Source: Basidiobolus meristosporus CBS 931.73
Lineage: Eukaryota; Basidiobolomycota; Basidiobolomycetes; Basidiobolales; Basidiobolaceae
DNA length: 64,000 nucleotides
Direction: 5' to 3'
Assembly: GCA_002104905.1 (NCBI GenBank)
Contig: MCFE01000157.1
Span: 87,422-151,421, forward strand
The notes under the pieces were generated by a model, which saw nothing but the letters and a program-made list of their open reading frames with translations, ran no database searches and was not told where the DNA came from. Of the stretch, positions 23,174 to 33,599 are shown one piece after another. A program made the translations under genes and the position numbers. The stretch's first letter is position 1. Every line of letters begins with the position of its first letter.

Positions 23174-23666
23174 GCAGTAGACAACCATCATCAAATGGTG
23201 CAGCTTATTGATGATTGGTAGAGCCCAAGAGGGAATATTCAAAGTAGAGTCATGTACCAAAACGTACAACAGTAGATTGTTATACATTATATGTCAAGCA
23301 TCCAGATTGCATGATCAACATCTGTATTTCAAGGTATTAAAATGCAATGCTGAAGCACGTGCTCGGCGATCGATCATTTCTCAGGACCCAACAACTCGGT
23401 TAAGCATATTTAGTAATTGGACTACCCCAAAGTGTTTCGACATCCCAGGGGAATTATTGGCCATGGATGTGGGATTGTTTGCATTGATCAGAAAACTACA
23501 TGAAATCACGGTTTCCTTTGTTGAAGGCAGATGGCCAACTCTGAGCACTTGATTTGCTGAAAGATTTATTTAAAGTTCCGTGATCCTGCGAACGTTTGGC
23601 CTGTGGTAACTCGAACTGGAGGCTGTTACATTCGCAGCCCGTCCTTCAACCATAGGTGTGTTAGAT
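23174..23666. other. Intergenic region between PAP2 copies
   Basis: No gene recognised. Unlike the cores of the flanking genes, it is not similar to the sequence upstream of copy 1, so the duplication is old or the cores have been homogenised. Confidence 0.5.
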
Positions 23667-24662
23667 ATGCCATATGTACGTGCGACAGCGCCACAATATA
23701 ATTCCATAGGTAACCTTTCCTTCCACGAATACCGTAAGCGATACTGGAAGGATTGGGTATTGTTGGTGTGTACGGCCATTTTAGGCTTCGGTCTTTATGT
23801 AGCCAAACCTGCATCTACTAGGGTATTTTCAATCTATGATAACGCTGTGTCTACCTCCTCCCCATCAGCCCCCCTCACGAGGCATTTGACCAATGTGGAT
23901 AACTCGTATCCAATCAAACCCGAGATCATTCCCATGTGGCTGAGCGGCTTCCTCTCCTTCATCCTGTGCTTCCTCACCTTTGCCATCGCTCAGTATTGGA
24001 AGCGCTCTTGGACCGACTTTCATACCGCTATGATGGGAATGTTCTACTCTATGGGTGGCTCGGGCTTGTTCCAGGTGTTCTGCAAATGGCTAATTGGTGG
24101 ATTCAGGCCCCACTTTCTTGAAGTGTGCAAACCGGATCTGAGCAAGTTGGCGGGGTCTGGTGCTGGTGAGGGATTCGGTCAGATATACTACGATAGAACC
24201 ATTTGTACCGGCGATCCTACAGAGATCAATGATGCATTGCAGAGCTTCCCAAGTGGCCACTCGAATGCCGCTTGGGCAGGCCTCTTGTTCCTGTTCTACT
24301 ATCTGAATGCCAACCTCAAGCTTTATTCCAACCGGCGAACGCCCTACTGGAAGTTGCTGGTGGTCACGCTTCCGGTGTTGGTAGCCCTTCTGCTATCACT
24401 GAGCCGACTGGTGGACTACACGCATCATTGGTATGACATATTTGTAGGGGGGATCATTGGGTGTGTTTATGCCACGCTAAGTTGGAGAATGCAATATGCA
24501 TCTATCTGGGATTGGAGGAACAACGATCTACCACTAGATTTTCTGGAGGAGGAAGGAGATTTGAGAGTCTCATCCTCATCCAAGGCTAACCATTCAGATT
24601 ACAACAGTAAGATCAACGCAGTGGAATCCACCTCCAAATCCCACGAGCAGGTGGATCCATGA
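23667..24662 (+). CDS. PAP2-family lipid phosphatase, copy 2
   Basis: A 331 aa intronless paralogue of the gene at 22175. All three PAP2 motifs are identical. The stretch 23802-24517 matches 22310-23025 at nucleotide level except for two silent changes seen by eye (both GGT to GGC). The first 45 residues and the C-terminal tail after SIWDWR are different: here an acidic/Ser-rich tail with SSSSKANHSD, in copy 1 a Leu/Pro/Asn-rich tail. The ATG at 23667 is preferred; a frame opens nine bases earlier without an ATG. The sharp change from near-identity to divergence at both ends points to gene conversion of the catalytic core. Confidence 0.85.
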   Translation: MPYVRATAPQYNSIGNLSFHEYRKRYWKDWVLLVCTAILGFGLYVAKPASTRVFSIYDNAVSTSSPSAPLTRHLTNVDNSYPIKPEIIPMWLSGFLSFILCFLTFAIAQYWKRSWTDFHTAMMGMFYSMGGSGLFQVFCKWLIGGFRPHFLEVCKPDLSKLAGSGAGEGFGQIYYDRTICTGDPTEINDALQSFPSGHSNAAWAGLLFLFYYLNANLKLYSNRRTPYWKLLVVTLPVLVALLLSLSRLVDYTHHWYDIFVGGIIGCVYATLSWRMQYASIWDWRNNDLPLDFLEEEGDLRVSSSSKANHSDYNSKINAVESTSKSHEQVDP

Positions 24663-25209
24663 CCTATCCCATACTGAAATTTATCTAGTTTGAGTCATCG
24701 AACCCTAACGCAACTAACAGCAAATAAATCTTCCAATTACTTGTGCACATTCGGGATTGCATCATCCATCGAAACCATTTCCATCCGTATAGAGCCTGAT
24801 AATGGCATGTCGGTGTCCAGACACGTAGAGGTTTGAAATTGAGTAATACAGCGAAGTGGGCCTCACCTGACCCACGATTTCCACCGCTCCTGATCGTAAT
24901 TTACTCTACATGGAGTAGAACGTTTGACCACATGCTGTTATTATCGTGACTTAAAATGGTAAATTAAGAGCGAGATATAGATTCCCCATGGCCCACGGGT
25001 TGACGATATTCGTGGAACCAGATGAGCCATTTCCCAGCAATCATTGGCTTGCTGGGTATATTCACATCCCTCTTGTGACAAACACCAGTTTACATTAACC
25101 AAGATTTCGGTTCAACCTTGAAAGGCACAGGGCTAGTCGTGCAGTATAAAAGCGTTCATACGATGACTACAGAATCACTGAAAACGCGGAATAATCCTGG
25201 TTAATCAAG
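24663..25209. other. Intergenic region with promoter of dioxygenase copy B
   Basis: No gene recognised. The right end holds a TATAAAA box at about 25144, within the word GTGCAGTATAAAA that also precedes copy A. Confidence 0.5.
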
Positions 25210-26016
25210 ATGGCTACCACTACCGAATTCGTCAGTGCCGAGCAGAAATCCTTCTACGACAACGAAGGCTACATCATCCTCAAGGACTACCTCACTCCTG
25301 AAGAGACTGTCCTGGTGGCCAGTGCCATCCAGGAGATCAGGGAATGGCCCGAGACAAAGGGGAAGTGGATGCGCTACTATGAGAACAACGTGAAGACCGG
25401 GGAGCGTCAGCTGTGCCGCATCGAGAACTTCACCCCGTTCCACGAGGCGCTTCGCAACATCATTCTTGGTGAGAAGGTGATGACCGCGCTGGAGGTGTTG
25501 ACAGGAGAGCCAGCGGTGCTGTTCAAAGAGAAGATCAACTTCAAGATGCCAGGCGGAGGTGGGTTCCCAGCCCACCAGGATGCTCCAGCATTCACCCAGT
25601 TCGGGCAATCTTCCCATGTCACAGTGATGTTTGGGGTGGACCCGTTCACCATCGAGAATGGATGTCTGTGGGCTGTCCCCAAGAAGCACAAGCTTGGGGT
25701 GCTACCACAAGAGGAAAAGGATGGGTCCATCTCTGTGGAGTGGTGTGAGAAGGAGGAATGGGTTCCCCTCACCTGTGGACCACGGGATGTGCTGATTTTC
25801 GGAGCCTACCTGCCACACAGGTCAGGGCCCAACAACACTGAGAAGAACCGGACAGCAGTGTATCTCACCTACAACGCAGCCCGGGAAGGAGACCTCCGTA
25901 ACACGTACTACGATGAGAAGAGACGTCTGTTCCCACCAGCCTACGAGCGCGAGCAGGGCATCGACTACTCACAAGGTGGAAAGACATACAACCTTGCCAC
26001 ACCAATTGTGGACTGA
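25210..26016 (+). CDS. PhnY/TmpA-type Fe(II)/2-oxoglutarate dioxygenase, copy B
   Basis: A 268 aa intronless protein, identical to copy A (20527-21333) except near the N-terminus (ATTTEFV versus ATTSEFI). Iron ligands H122, D124, H203 and the 2-oxoglutarate contact R214 are present. It lies in inverted orientation to copy A, with the two PAP2 genes between them. Silent differences cluster at the two ends of the gene, as expected if the middle is homogenised by conversion. Its 3' end faces the 3' end of the PhnZ-type gene, 312 bases away, the strongest neighbourhood evidence for a phosphonate hydroxylase role. Confidence 0.78.
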   Translation: MATTTEFVSAEQKSFYDNEGYIILKDYLTPEETVLVASAIQEIREWPETKGKWMRYYENNVKTGERQLCRIENFTPFHEALRNIILGEKVMTALEVLTGEPAVLFKEKINFKMPGGGGFPAHQDAPAFTQFGQSSHVTVMFGVDPFTIENGCLWAVPKKHKLGVLPQEEKDGSISVEWCEKEEWVPLTCGPRDVLIFGAYLPHRSGPNNTEKNRTAVYLTYNAAREGDLRNTYYDEKRRLFPPAYEREQGIDYSQGGKTYNLATPIVD

Positions 26017-26328
26017 TTAAAATTGTTGATTAATATCAATGAGTACTCATTATCATTAGAAATAAAGAGAAACTATCCCACGACCCTCAATAATGAAAAC
26101 GATTTAAATAGTGTAAAGGTGAGAACGATGCCAGTACTAAAAAAGAGAATTTATGAGGAATGGCATTTTCCAAACTGAACGTCATGGAGAATCGGGCGCA
26201 TCTATTTCTTTTGGTAATCATCGCACGAGGATCCGGTTGACTTTTCTCACTATTACATATAAGATTACAGCACGCAATATTTGGAGGAATGGTTTTTATT
26301 CAAATGTAGGTTATCTAATTAGGGGTTG
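26017..26328. other. Convergent 3' spacer
   Basis: AT-rich spacer between two convergent genes. Nothing else recognised. Confidence 0.5.
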
Positions 26329-26952
26329 TCATACGTTCAGTGCTGCTTGCTGTCTGAGATGGTTAATGGCTATTTGTCGGTAGCTTTCCAACCCTGGGAC
26401 CTTCAAATCAACCACCTTAGCTCCATCATCCCACCTTCTAATCTCGACTTTCTCTTGGTAATAGGGTAGCTTCTCGAACTCAGCCACTTCCTCAGCGGTA
26501 TATGGACCTCCTTGATACTTCAATGACAGCTTACTAGCATCACTGAGTGTGTCATAATAGTCTGGGTACTTCCCGGTTAAGTAGCGCTTGACTGGTACAT
26601 GGGCCTCCACTAAAGCGGTCACCTTGTCGGAAAAACCTAGCCGCTTCAAGTATTCTGCGCCAATACGTTCATGGCCATGAACTCCCACGCTGAATGGCTC
26701 TTCGCCCTGATTTAAATCTGCGGCCTCTACCAGCATAGCTTTGGAGGCTGGAGAGCTTACGAACTGACCGATATCATGCAGCAACGCGGCTAAGATGGTC
26801 TCATCGTCGGCTCCGCTCTGCTGAGCAGACGCAGCAGCTTGCAGGGCATGATCCAGTTGAGAGATCGCTTCACCAATGTATCCACGCTCACTCCCGTCCT
26901 GTAGGCACTGAAAGATACTGTCGATCACCTTAACGTATTTTTCTTCGGTCAT
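26329..26952 (-). CDS. phnZ: PhnZ/TmpB-type HD-domain diiron oxygenase
   Basis: A 207 aa intronless HD-domain protein that matches bacterial PhnZ along its length. PhnZ is a mixed-valent diiron oxygenase that cleaves 1-hydroxy-2-aminoethylphosphonate to glycine and phosphate. Metal ligands expected from PhnZ are visible: H35 (SQLDHAL), H59-D60 (ALLHDIGQF), H94 (HGHERIGAEYL), H118 (VEAHVPVKRYL) and D175 (RRWDDGAK). The PhnZ substrate-sensing pair Tyr-x-x-Glu is present as Y25-I-G-E28, and the LSDAS...L.YQGGP block is conserved. It is slightly longer than PhnZ (about 190 aa) because of an insertion near residues 65-90. myo-Inositol oxygenase is excluded by length and motif pattern. Whether the substrate is the amino or the trimethylammonio compound (TmpB) cannot be decided here. 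Confidence 0.85.
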   Translation of the reverse strand: MTEEKYVKVIDSIFQCLQDGSERGYIGEAISQLDHALQAAASAQQSGADDETILAALLHDIGQFVSSPASKAMLVEAADLNQGEEPFSVGVHGHERIGAEYLKRLGFSDKVTALVEAHVPVKRYLTGKYPDYYDTLSDASKLSLKYQGGPYTAEEVAEFEKLPYYQEKVEIRRWDDGAKVVDLKVPGLESYRQIAINHLRQQAALNV

Positions 26953-27884
26953 TCTCTAGAGCTGTAAATCGTATGGTGGATTTGAATGAAATATTATGAA
27001 GGAACCCAACACTTATATATGCCACATCACCATTCCCCTGTACTACGTGCTAAACTGGTTTCGGAAATCTCGTACGTCCAGAGATTGCCATGTAATTGAT
27101 GGATTCTTTTCAATTTACTTGGCAGATGAATTCCACCCCCAGCCTACAATAGCTGCCCTCACATCCACGTGTAGAGAGCGTTCATTTCTTTCGCTTGTGC
27201 GTTCATTCGAGATGTATGTACAGACGTATTCTGCAACATCGCTCAAGCTGTATTACAATGAGTAATGCTAATTTCGGTCGGAAAATAGAGCCCAACAAGG
27301 TCGAGTCCCAGAAATGGTAACCAACCATCATGATCACGATGCAGTTATTAACGTAAGTTATGCGGGTGTGGTCAATTGAGATTCATGGCCTGAGCTCTTG
27401 ACTAGGGTTCATCAGCATAGTTTGATAGCACGAAACCTCATTGCAGATTGGCATCCAAATACCGTTCGAAACTCTACCACCGATTGCCATCAAGCGAAAC
27501 TCCACCACCGAGATAAACAAACAGTGTTGCGAATTCATGTGAGCATCGACAACGTCACTTCCATTGGCCATGGAGAATAAAAAGGGGGTCATCACCGCGT
27601 CATCTTGAGAAAAAATCTAGGATTCGCCTATCGAAGCAGGACCTATTTTAAAATTTATCACCATGCATCACGCACCACATCACACCACCACACCACACCA
27701 CGCCCACCACCCCTTTTCAAGAATTGCACCCGATTTTTGATTCTTGCTAATTAAAGTCCATAGAGAAAAAGCCAAGGTATCCTACTATCGACGTACCGTT
27801 TGTTGTTTCAAAACCCTTACTGAGCCGAGACTTCCTTTCAACCCAGCACGAGTGAGTCCCATAGGAAAAGTTTTCATATCCACC
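26953..27884. other. Divergent promoter region with CAC-rich microsatellite
   Basis: It separates the PhnZ-type gene (minus) from the insulysin gene (plus). A TATATAAG word on the minus strand near 27012-27020 fits a TATA box for the PhnZ-type gene. A CAC/CCA-rich tract lies at about 27668-27713. Small frames here look like chance. Confidence 0.5.
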
Positions 27885-30800
27885 ATGTCGGAACAGCGTA
27901 ATATCTCCCCCGCGGAGGCGATTTCTTCTCCAGATAGAGGGGTGAGTTCTGCAGAGATAGCCCCTTCAAAGGAAGTTGCCAGTGACACGGTTAGAGGATA
28001 CAAACTTCTTGCCAACAAAATAGAAAAAAGCGACACGGACGATCGTTCTTACCGCATGATCCAGTTGGACAACGGCCTGCAGGCCATGCTCATCCACGAT
28101 CCGGAAACGGATCACGGGAGTGCCGCCTTGGACGTCCACGTTGGACATCTCTCGGACCCCGAGAACCTGCAGGGCTTGGCGCATTTTTGCGAGCATCTGT
28201 TATTCATGGTACATACTTTCGAGACTTCTCACTGCCACCCTTTGGTCACCCTCTAACCGTCCGGAACTTTTCTAGGGCACGAAGAAAGTATGTTGCGTTT
28301 TGTGGCCTCGTAGGAAAGACCAGGATTTGGTATAACCTTTGTGTGTGTTCTTTAGTATCCAGTCGAAAACGACTACAACCAGTATCTGTCGGAGCACGGT
28401 GGAGATTCCAACGCTTTCACTTCCCTCGATAACACCAACTACTTCTTCGAGGTCAGGCACGAGCACTTGGAAGGTGCCTTAGATAGGTAGCTATCTAGCA
28501 TGATGTCGACAGCAACCCGATTTCCCAACTTAGTTAATTCCCTATGCGCAGGTTCGCCCAGTTCTTCATTTCCCCTCTGTTCAGCCCTAGCTGTACTGAG
28601 CGAGAGATCAAGGCGGTGGACTCTGGTGAGTGGGCCCCAAGCTTTAACGCGAACCACCCCGCACCCGTCTAACCTTCGCGCCCCATCCAGAGAACAAGAA
28701 GAACCTCCAATCGGACAATTGGCGTATCTTCCAACTGGAGAAGAGTCTCTCCAGCCCTCAGCATCCTTACTGTCATTTCGGAACCGGTAGAAAGATTTAT
28801 TGGCTGGTTTTCGAAGGAGACCCACTCACATCGCTCCACTTTCGCAGGAAACCTTCAAACTCTGTGGGACGGGCCCATCGAGCAAGGGCTGGACGTCAGA
28901 GACGAGCTACTTAAATTCCATGATAGATATTATTCCTCCAACATAATGAAGCTCGTGGTACTTGGAAGAGGTAAACCGCAGTTCGCCGCCCGCCAGGACC
29001 ACCATTCCACTAACTCCCATCCCATTCAGAGTCCCTGGACAAACTCACTGACTGGGTCGTCACCAAATTTTCCCCGATCGAGAACAAAAACATAGAAGCC
29101 CCGGTCTTTCCAGGAAACCCATTAACTCCCCGTGAACTCCAGGTTTCTGGCCAGTAGTAGTTGTAGTCCAGCCCAGGGCCCCACGCTAACCCGAACTCTC
29201 CTCCAGAAACAAGTCAAAATTAGACCCGTGAAAGACCTCCGTACCTTGGAGCTCGCATTTCCTTTCCCGGACCAGTATCCGTTGTACAAAGTGCAGGTAG
29301 GTAGCGTTCTTCTGGCTTGTCGTGCTGAAGGCTGAACTAACAGCCGGTACAGCCGGGTAGGTATTTGTCCCACTTGATTGGCCACGAGGGCACCGGCTCG
29401 ATCCTCTCGTTGCTCAAGAAGAAAGGTAAAGGAGATCTGCATGAATCCTCTGTGATGGGATGATCTGACTGATCTGCGTTAAGGTTGGGCGAACTATTTG
29501 TCCGCCGGCGCTTCGCACGGTGGTATTGGGTTCGAGTTTTTCAAAATCAGCGTGGACCTCACCGAGGAAGGCTTAAGTAAGTGAGAGCCTGGCAGCTGGC
29601 AAGAGCGCAGTTTGACTAACAAGTCTCCACTCCACCAGACCACACGGACGAGATCGTTCGCATTATATTCCAATACATCGAGATGATGAAGAGAGTCGGT
29701 GTGCAGGAATGGATCTTCCGCGAGGTTGAGAACCTTGCCTCGATGTCGTTTAGATTCAAGGAGAAAACCCCACCTTCAAGCTATACCTCGCGGGTGGCTA
29801 CCCTGATGCAACGCCCATACCCTCCAGAATGGGTGCTCTCCGGACCGTATCTTATTCGCGAATATAACCCCCAATGCATCGAAGAATGCCTTGAATGGCT
29901 CCGCCCAGACAACTTCAGGTAACGTCTCTCCACAAGCCCCGCCGAACCAACCCTACGAGCTCTAACCCCGAGTCCCTTGATCAGAACCTTCTTGATTAGC
30001 CAGAGCTTCGACCCCAAGGGAATGGAGGTTGAGAAATGGTATGGAACCAATTACCAGGTGGCCGACTTTTCCGAGGAATTCAAAGAGGTAACTAAACAGA
30101 GTTAAGCCATGCCTACGGCCACTCATCCCTTTCCCTCCACGCAGGACCTTCGCAAGCTTACCCTGAATGCGGAACTCAAATTCCCAAAGCCAAATCCATT
30201 CATCCCGACCAACTTCGACACCAATAAGGTCCCCACCAAAGAGCCGATCAAACGCCCCGCACTCATCTGCAACAACGGCATCTCCCGGGTGTGGCACAAG
30301 AAGGATGATACGTTCTGGGTACCCAAATTGAATATGTGGTTCTTCTTCAAGACCCCGCTGGCGTACGATACGCCATCGAGCTGCGTCAAGACCAGAATGT
30401 TCACCGAGCTCCTGAGGGATTCCCTCACCGAGTACTCGTACGACGCCGAAGTGGCGGGCATCAACTACTCCTTGGAGAACGAGACCGAGGGAATCTCCCT
30501 GGAAATCGACGGGTACAACGACAAGATCGGCATCCTGCTTGACACGATTGTCCAGCGCATGAAGGCGTTCGAGGTCAAGCCCGAAAGGTTCGAGATCGTC
30601 CGGGAAGAGGTTCGCCGCGGCTTCAAGAACTTCCAGCTCGAGGCCCCCCATCAACACTCCATGTATTATCTGTCGTATGTTATCCAAGACCGACTTTGGA
30701 CCCATGACGAGAAGCTGGCCGAGTTGGACGGGCTTACCCTGGCCGATGTGGAGGCATTCGTGCCTCAACTGCTCAGCCATCTTCACATCGAATCCCTGAT

Positions 30801-31783
30801 CCACGGAAACATCACCCAGGAGAAGGCCAAGGAAATGGCCCAACGGGTGGAATCCATGCTCCAACCCAAGCCTTTGCTTCAATCGCAGCTCATCTCGTCC
30901 CGCGAGTCGGTCATGATGAGCGGCGCCAACTACGTACACCAGCGGGATGTCCCCAACGTGGCCAACGTAAACTCCGCCATCGAGTATTACTGTCAGGTTT
31001 GTGAAAGAGATGAATGAATGTTTGCCGAGAGAACCCCCGAGCTCATGCCCCCCATTTAGGTCGGAAGCACCAAGGATGTCGTACTCCGCGCTCGCCTCAA
31101 CCTCTTGGCGAAGATCACCCAAGAACCTTGTTTCGATCAGCTTCGTACCAAGGAGCAGCTGGGCTATTTGGTGTTCAGTGGAATGAGGAACCACACCACC
31201 ACCATGGGGATGCGGATCATCCTGCAGAGTGAGAAAGAGCCGATCTACCTGGAAAACCGTATCGAGATCTTCCTCGAGAAACTTCAGGGGATTCTTGAGA
31301 ACATGTCGGATCAAGAGTACCAGAAGCATGTGGACTCGCTGATCGCCAAGAAACTGGCGAAGAACAAGAACCTGTGGCAGGAGAGCCACCGCTACTGGGC
31401 CCACATTCACTCCGGGTTCTACGAGTTTGACCAAAGTAAGTCCCCTTCGCATTAACCCACCCAGACCCCCGTGCTCATCGCTTCCCGCTCATCTAGTTGA
31501 CACCGATGTCCAAAACCTTCGTAAAGTTCAGAAGGCCGAGCTCTTGGAGTTCTTCAATCAATATGTGCATCCCGCCTCCACTCATCGTAAGAAGTTGTCC
31601 ATTCACTTGAAGGCGCAGAAGGCCCCTACCGGCGCCGCGGCCGTCGACCTGAATCAAGATGGACGGGATCACTCCAAGCTGACGGATAACAACGAGGTAG
31701 TCAGCAACCTTGTGCTGTTCAAGTCCTCCCTGCCCCTGTCCAAAGCAGCCATCCCTATGTGTGAATTACCAGTTCTTGAGTAA
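27885..31783 (+). CDS. IDE: Insulysin (insulin-degrading enzyme), M16A zinc metalloprotease, 15 exons
   Basis: Joining 15 exons by GT-AG introns keeps phase throughout and gives 1008 aa, the usual length for the family. Exons are 27885-28208, 28276-28287, 28356-28486, 28552-28625, 28691-28786, 28848-28970, 29030-29142, 29207-29296, 29353-29425, 29484-29576, 29639-29918, 29985-30087, 30145-30996, 31060-31435 and 31497-31783. The inverted zinc motif HFCEH lies in [12 protein letters not shown], followed by [18 protein letters not shown] and NYFFEV as in human IDE. The C-terminal half has EQPHQH-like [10 protein letters not shown] and [16 protein letters not shown]-type enzymes degrade short amyloid-like peptides in a closed chamber; fungal relatives (Ste23, Axl1) also mature a-factor. 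No C-terminal SKL-type peroxisomal signal is present. Exon 2 is only 12 bases and encodes GTKK. Confidence 0.95.
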
Positions 31784-32407
31784 GGGGATCCCACCCGACC
31801 TGGGTAAGGAAATGCCTCGATTTATCCCTTCCCTCCCCTCCCCTCCCCCTTGTTTCGTTGCAACCACTTTATCTCTTAGTTCGCCCAATAAATATTTATG
31901 TGAATTCAATCCGGTGTGCGCTAGGTTTGGGAGAATTGGCATGGAATGAAGGGGTTGGGTTATCTTCCCATGGCGGTTTGGCGGGGATGCACAGAATGGC
32001 TGCGATAACACGGATCAGCACCCGCGCACTCACATATGGGAAGCTCACATCCCCCGGTCCGTAACGCCGGCAATCATCCTTGGCCAGATCTGAGATAGGC
32101 AGCGATTCTGCCACCCAAACGTCACCCGAACGCTGAGATGACATAGCAATTCAACCGAGACATGGAAGAATTTTCATGTGCAGGGCAGCGGATCAGTCAC
32201 GAAAATGCCTTAGCTTTCACATCGGCGTGTAACATTGTGTCTTCAATGGTCGTGGGAAATTCGAGCGTCGAAAGATAACTGAGTCTATTCTTAATTGAGC
32301 AATCGCCGAGACCATTGGGTGCTCGAAGAGCTATAAAATACCAAGTGGGCAATCGTCACTCCATTAGTCTCTATCAGTCCCCATTAGCCATTCCCTCTCC
32401 TCTAATC
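31784..32407. other. Intergenic region; TATA box before carbonic anhydrase 1
   Basis: No supported gene. A TATAAAA box occurs at about 32332-32338 on the plus strand, followed by a pyrimidine-rich leader and an ATG at 32408. A minus-strand frame at 31896-32144 is protein-like but unsupported. Confidence 0.4.
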
Positions 32408-32650
32408 ATGTTCAAGCTTCGACCAGGCATTGGGTAGGTGCTTCGTTTCGATGGTGATCCTGGCCAACTACTGATGTTTCTTCACAAGCGCCTTATTGGC
32501 AAAGACATCCCCGGCACGCATGTCTCCCCTCAGAGCCATCGCCACCTCGGCCGTCTCGTACGGCCACCAGACCCCAGTGTTATTCCACCCCAAGAAAGGC
32601 AGGTAGCGGTTCGTGGCCAGGTCCATTACGAAACTAACCTCTTGATTCAG

Positions 32651-33599
32651 GTCAAGACCCACACGGGTATTCCGCGGAGAAGAGTCCGTTAAGCGGGCTG
32701 TTGAAGAGGAATGCTTCCTGGTCGGAGAATGTGCACCACTCCGACCCCACCTTCTTCACACGTTCGGCGGAAAAGCAAACGCCCAACATCCTCTGGTTAG
32801 GTACGGGGCTTCGCTTCGCAACGGAATTCATGATCTTTGGATTGACCCTTGTTTGGCCATGTAGGTTGCTCCGACTCCAGAGTCACAGCAGAGCAAATTG
32901 TGGGAGCAGGTAAGCCAATCAGTATGGAATACCGGGGGACCCACAGATTGACACCTAATCTTAGGCCCGGGTGAACTGTTCGTCCATCGCAACATCGCCA
33001 ACCTGTGCGTCCACACCGATCTCAACTGCTTGTCGGTGATCCAGTACGCAGTGGATGTGCTCAAGGTGGAGCATATCATTGTATGTGGTATGAATCTTTC
33101 TTGGTCATTGTTTGGTCACGCGACTAACCTGGGACTTACAAATCAGGACATTATGGTTGTGGAGGAATAGCCGCTGCCATTCAACCAGAGCCATTAGGCC
33201 TCATCGATCATTGGCTGGTCAACATCAAGGATGTCTATGCCGCCAACAAGGAAAAATTCGAGAGTAAGCAGGGTTCCTGATAAACCATGATGGTCTCCAT
33301 GTTCTAACCACCTGAACCAATCAGATATCCACGATCAAAAGGAAAAAGAGAATCTGTTGTCCGAATTGAACGTTGGAGAGACTGTGCGATCCATTTGCCA
33401 CACTGCGATTGTGCAGAGAGCCTGGAAGCGCGGGCAGAAACTAAGCGTACATGGGTGGATGTATGGCCTGGATGATGGGCTCATTAGCGAGCTGGGCTGG
33501 TGTGTTAGTGGCTCCTCGCAGCTGGAATCAGTCTATGTCTATGAAAATGCCAAACGTGTAAAGCATCCACAGCAGCTAGTTGGATCCGAGGGAATATAG
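32651..33599 (+). CDS. Beta-carbonic anhydrase 1 (first exon unresolved)
   Basis: Beta-class carbonic anhydrase, which interconverts CO2 and bicarbonate at a Cys-His-Cys zinc site. Supported exons in consistent phase are 32651-32800, 32865-32909, 32965-33087, 33147-33263 and 33325-33599. They encode [36 protein letters not shown], and [10 protein letters not shown]. The zinc ligands (Cys of CSDSR, His and Cys of HYGCGG) and the Asp-Arg dyad are intact. An intron splits the protein immediately before CSDSR; the neighbouring paralogue lacks it. The start is uncertain: an ATG at 32408 behind a good TATA box would give MFKLRPGIG, but I could not find a splice from there in the right phase. It is in tandem with the gene at 34193. 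Confidence 0.85.

Noticed and set aside
26329-26952. myo-Inositol oxygenase as identity of the HD-domain protein
   Set aside because: Too short, and the Tyr-x-x-Glu pair, LSDAS and YQGGP blocks match PhnZ instead.
26996-27265. 89 aa frame beside the PhnZ-type gene
   Set aside because: It overlaps the likely promoter of that gene and has no protein-like features.
29962-31452. 496 aa minus-strand frame
   Set aside because: It lies antisense to insulysin exons and introns, and reflects codon bias of the sense gene. The sense translation matches IDE throughout.
31896-32144. Minus-strand 82 aa frame in the gap after insulysin
   Set aside because: No recognisable motif, no promoter, and GC-rich DNA here keeps several frames open by chance.
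32468-32662. Minus-strand frame with protein-like composition (LPFLGWNNTGVWWPYETAEV)
   Set aside because: It lies between the TATA box/ATG and first certain exon of carbonic anhydrase 1. No family recognised, no upstream exon or promoter found. Possibly a gene fragment, but not supportable.
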